A stretch of 7,416 bases of DNA from BRH-c25 sp964447145 (GTDB taxonomy: Bacteria; Bacillota; Clostridia; Lutisporales; Lutisporaceae), in the NCBI GenBank assembly GCA_964447145.1, contig CAYURW010000119.1:1-7416 (forward strand). Direction: 5' to 3'. Both the position numbers and the translations under genes were made by a program. Positions 6,186 through 7,416 of this stretch are shown piece after piece; position 1 is the stretch's first letter; the number at the start of each line of letters is the position of its first letter. Below the pieces are notes generated by a model. The model worked only from the letters and a program-made list of their open reading frames with translations. It ran no database searches and was not told where the DNA came from.

Positions 6186-6842
6186 CTATAATAACTCAAA
6201 TTTGTTCTTATTGAAATCGATCAGCCTCTCATCTCTCATTCTGCTCAACTCCCTGGACATTGCGCTTCTGTCCACAAAAAGATAATCTGCAAGCTCCTCC
6301 CGGTTAAAAGGTATTGTAAATTTATTGGATTTTGAATTGTCTTTTTGAATTTCAAAATATGCCATAAGTTTTTCTCTTGTGGTCCGTTTTGAAATGATGT
6401 CAACCTTCTGATTCAGTATCAATACCTTTTTTGCCAGTATTTTCATCATGTTCTCGATCATTTTTGTGTGGAAGGCGCAGGCAGAAGTGCAGGAAGTAAA
6501 AATCCTTTGATAGTTGATCAACAGGACTTCACTGTCAACCGCAGCCTGGGCGGAAACAGTGCTGCTGCTGATTTCGGAGCAGGCAAAGGCCTCGCCGAAC
6601 ATTTCTCCGGGATACACTTCGGCAATAATACCTCTATTGCCGGAACCGTCTTCTTTTATGATAATTATTTTGCCCGAAAGCACGATCCCTATATGGCGGA
6701 GCATTTCTCCGGCCAGGAATATGAAACTGTTCTGCTTGTATGAACGATAATCCGCCGACAAACACGAAAGCATCTTTTTCAGGTCATTTCCCGAAATTTC
6801 CCCGAATAGCGGGTTTCGTTTTATCACTTCAATGTGTTTCAA
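6186..6842 (-). CDS. Crp/Fnr family transcriptional regulator
   Basis: A 218-residue cytoplasmic regulator. Residues about 11-120 form the cyclic-nucleotide-binding-fold sensor domain (GIVLSGKIIIIKEDG, then YPGEMFGEAFACSE). A long dimerisation helix follows (FHTKMIENMMKILAKKVLIL, 124-143). The winged helix-turn-helix is at about 178-215 (NREELADYLFVDRSAMSRELSRM). The Arg-Ser pair that contacts cAMP in Crp is missing, and there is no Fnr-type N-terminal cysteine motif; cysteines are at 27, 88, 118 and 122. The sensed signal is therefore unknown; clostridial relatives include HcpR-type redox/nitrosative regulators. The best start is TTG at 6842, with AAAGGA seven bases upstream. ATG 6863 has no ribosome site and would place the palindromic operator in coding sequence. 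It is divergent from an iron-sulfur protein, its likely target. Confidence 0.88.
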   Translation of the reverse strand: MKHIEVIKRNPLFGEISGNDLKKMLSCLSADYRSYKQNSFIFLAGEMLRHIGIVLSGKIIIIKEDGSGNRGIIAEVYPGEMFGEAFACSEISSSTVSAQAAVDSEVLLINYQRIFTSCTSACAFHTKMIENMMKILAKKVLILNQKVDIISKRTTREKLMAYFEIQKDNSKSNKFTIPFNREELADYLFVDRSAMSRELSRMRDERLIDFNKNKFELL

Positions 6843-6856
6843 AGTATTTTCCTTTC

Positions 6857-6870
6857 GTTGCATATGCAAC
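6857..6870. promoter_or_regulatory. Perfect palindrome GTTGCATATGCAAC, candidate Crp/Fnr-family operator
   Basis: Fourteen bases of exact dyad symmetry, readable as GTTGC-N4-GCAAC, the 5-4-5 geometry of Fnr-type sites (consensus TTGAT-N4-ATCAA) with a changed half-site. It lies in the intergenic region between the Crp/Fnr gene and the iron-sulfur gene. Relative to the predicted start of the iron-sulfur gene its centre is at exactly -41.5, the classical class II activator position. Relative to the regulator's own predicted start it lies at about +10 to +23, suited to autorepression. Binding is inferred from geometry and context. Confidence 0.6.
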
Positions 6871-6885
6871 AGATTATTCTTTTTC

Positions 6886-6914
6886 AGTATACTATACTAA
6901 AAATACAAAATCAA
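6886..6914 (-). promoter_or_regulatory. Promoter of the Crp/Fnr regulator gene
   Basis: On the minus strand TTGATT (6909-6914) and TATACT (6886-6891) are separated by exactly 17 bases. This is a good sigma-A-type promoter, predicting a start near 6879 and a leader of about 37 nt before the TTG codon. Its -10 box is one half of the symmetrical element AGTATA-C-TATACT (6886-6898), whose other half serves the opposite gene. Confidence 0.55.
6893..6898 (+). promoter_or_regulatory. -10 element of the iron-sulfur protein gene
   Basis: TATACT matches the -10 consensus in five of six positions and predicts a start at about 6905, 24 bases before the ATG. The expected -35 position (6870-6875, CAGATT) has no consensus, while the palindrome ends directly at it. 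This is the layout expected of an activator-dependent promoter. An overlapping TATACT at 6888-6893 is an alternative that would shift the start by five bases. Confidence 0.5.
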
Positions 6915-6928
6915 GTGAGGTGAAAATC

Positions 6929-7416
6929 ATGATAAGAAAAATAATTAAGATAAACGAAGAAAAATGCAATGGCTGCGGGCTTTGTGTATCAGCCTGCCAT
7001 GAAGGCGCCATAGGATTGGTCAACGGAAAAGCGAAGCTTCTCCGGGATGATTATTGTGATGGGTTAGGAGACTGTCTGCCCTCATGTCCTACGGGAGCCA
7101 TTACCTTTGAAGAGCGTAAAGCATTGCCCTATGATGAAGCTGCTGTCAAAGCAAAAATGGAAAAACCCCAGAATCTGCCTTGCGGCTGCCCCGGGAATGC
7201 CGAAGTCTGCAGGACACAGCTAAACCAGTGGCCGGTGCAGATCAAGCTTGTTCCTCCCAATGCACCGTATTTTAGGAATGCAAATCTGTTGATAGCGGCT
7301 GATTGTGCAGCCTATGCCTATGGAAACTTCCATAACAGGTTTATGAAAAATAAAATTACACTTATAGGCTGTCCGAAGCTTGATGACATAGATTACAGTG
7401 AGAAGCTGGCAGCCAT
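6929..7416 (+). CDS. Iron-sulfur protein with N-terminal two-cluster ferredoxin domain, 5' part
   Basis: From ATG 6929, with GAGGTG at 6917-6922 six bases upstream, 162 codons are open to the window edge, so the 3' end is missing. Cys13, 16, 19 and 23 (CNGCGLCVSAC) form a complete first 4Fe-4S motif. The second motif, YCDGLGDCLPSCPTGAI, has Cys43, 49 and 53 but Leu46 where a fourth cysteine would be. After the ferredoxin domain (about 1-60) come CGCPGNAEVC (85-94), DCAAYAYGNFHNRF (125-138) and IGCPKLDD (146-153), blocks I associate with clostridial ferredoxin-like proteins encoded near Crp/Fnr regulators and hybrid cluster protein genes. A cytoplasmic electron carrier or cluster-bearing redox protein is likely; the partner is unknown. 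Divergence from the Crp/Fnr gene with a shared palindrome suggests control by that regulator. Confidence 0.85.
   Translation, partial: MIRKIIKINEEKCNGCGLCVSACHEGAIGLVNGKAKLLRDDYCDGLGDCLPSCPTGAITFEERKALPYDEAAVKAKMEKPQNLPCGCPGNAEVCRTQLNQWPVQIKLVPPNAPYFRNANLLIAADCAAYAYGNFHNRFMKNKITLIGCPKLDDIDYSEKLAA

Noticed and set aside
6513..6522. GTTGATCAAC, a perfect 10-bp palindrome resembling the 540-552 element, inside the Crp/Fnr gene
   Set aside because: It encodes ordinary residues in the sensor domain (LLIN), is short enough to arise by chance, and is far from any promoter.

Overview
The window looks like chromosome from an anaerobic, moderately AT-rich member of the Firmicutes, most likely class Clostridia. 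The signs are strong AGGAGG-type ribosome binding sites, frequent ATA/AGG/AGA codons, a cysteine-rich two-cluster ferredoxin beside a Crp/Fnr regulator without the classic cAMP-contact residues, and a PucR regulator divergent from a DUF917 gene. This is judged from gene content and style only; no search was run. There are seven genes (five complete, two cut by the window edges), all open with no visible frameshift. I saw no tRNA, rRNA, insertion sequence or CRISPR array, and no gene-free stretch exceeds 300 bases.

Layout. (1) 1-403, minus: start of a DUF917-family (S-methyl-thiohydantoin desulfurase-like) gene running off the left edge. (2) 404-645: divergent control region with several short palindromes. 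(3) 646-2277, plus: a full-length PucR-type regulator. (4) 2354-5966, minus: a probable three-gene transcription unit read in the order MATE exporter, glycerate 2-kinase, hydroxypyruvate reductase / D-glycerate dehydrogenase; it converges on the PucR gene. (5) 5967-6185: unusual leader of that unit, with a 23-bp tandem repeat array and two palindromic GCGGAAACTTCCGC-like repeats. (6) 6186-6842, minus: a Crp/Fnr-family regulator, probably starting with TTG. (7) 6843-6928: a compact divergent promoter region. (8) 6929 to the right edge, plus: an iron-sulfur protein with an N-terminal ferredoxin domain.

How the genes may work together. HprA reduces hydroxypyruvate (and often glyoxylate) to D-glycerate (or glycolate), and glycerate 2-kinase makes 2-phosphoglycerate, so the pair feeds C2/C3 oxo-acids into lower glycolysis. 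Such acids arise from serine, glyoxylate or ureide/purine breakdown. The PucR/DUF917 pair next door suggests breakdown of a cyclic amide (hydantoin- or purine-like compound), but no sequence evidence ties that pair to the glycerate genes beyond adjacency. The Crp/Fnr plus iron-sulfur protein pair resembles the HcpR-type redox/nitrosative stress arrangement of anaerobes.

The strongest regulatory observation is in 6843-6928. One perfect palindrome, GTTGCATATGCAAC, would be centred at -41.5 of the iron-sulfur gene's predicted start and lie just downstream of the regulator's own predicted start. The two predicted promoters share the symmetrical -10 element AGTATACTATACT. This predicts one site that both activates the iron-sulfur gene and represses the regulator gene. 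The second is the 23-bp repeat array ahead of the MATE gene, where each unit carries an inverted repeat and a nine-codon mini-ORF whose stop overlaps the next start.
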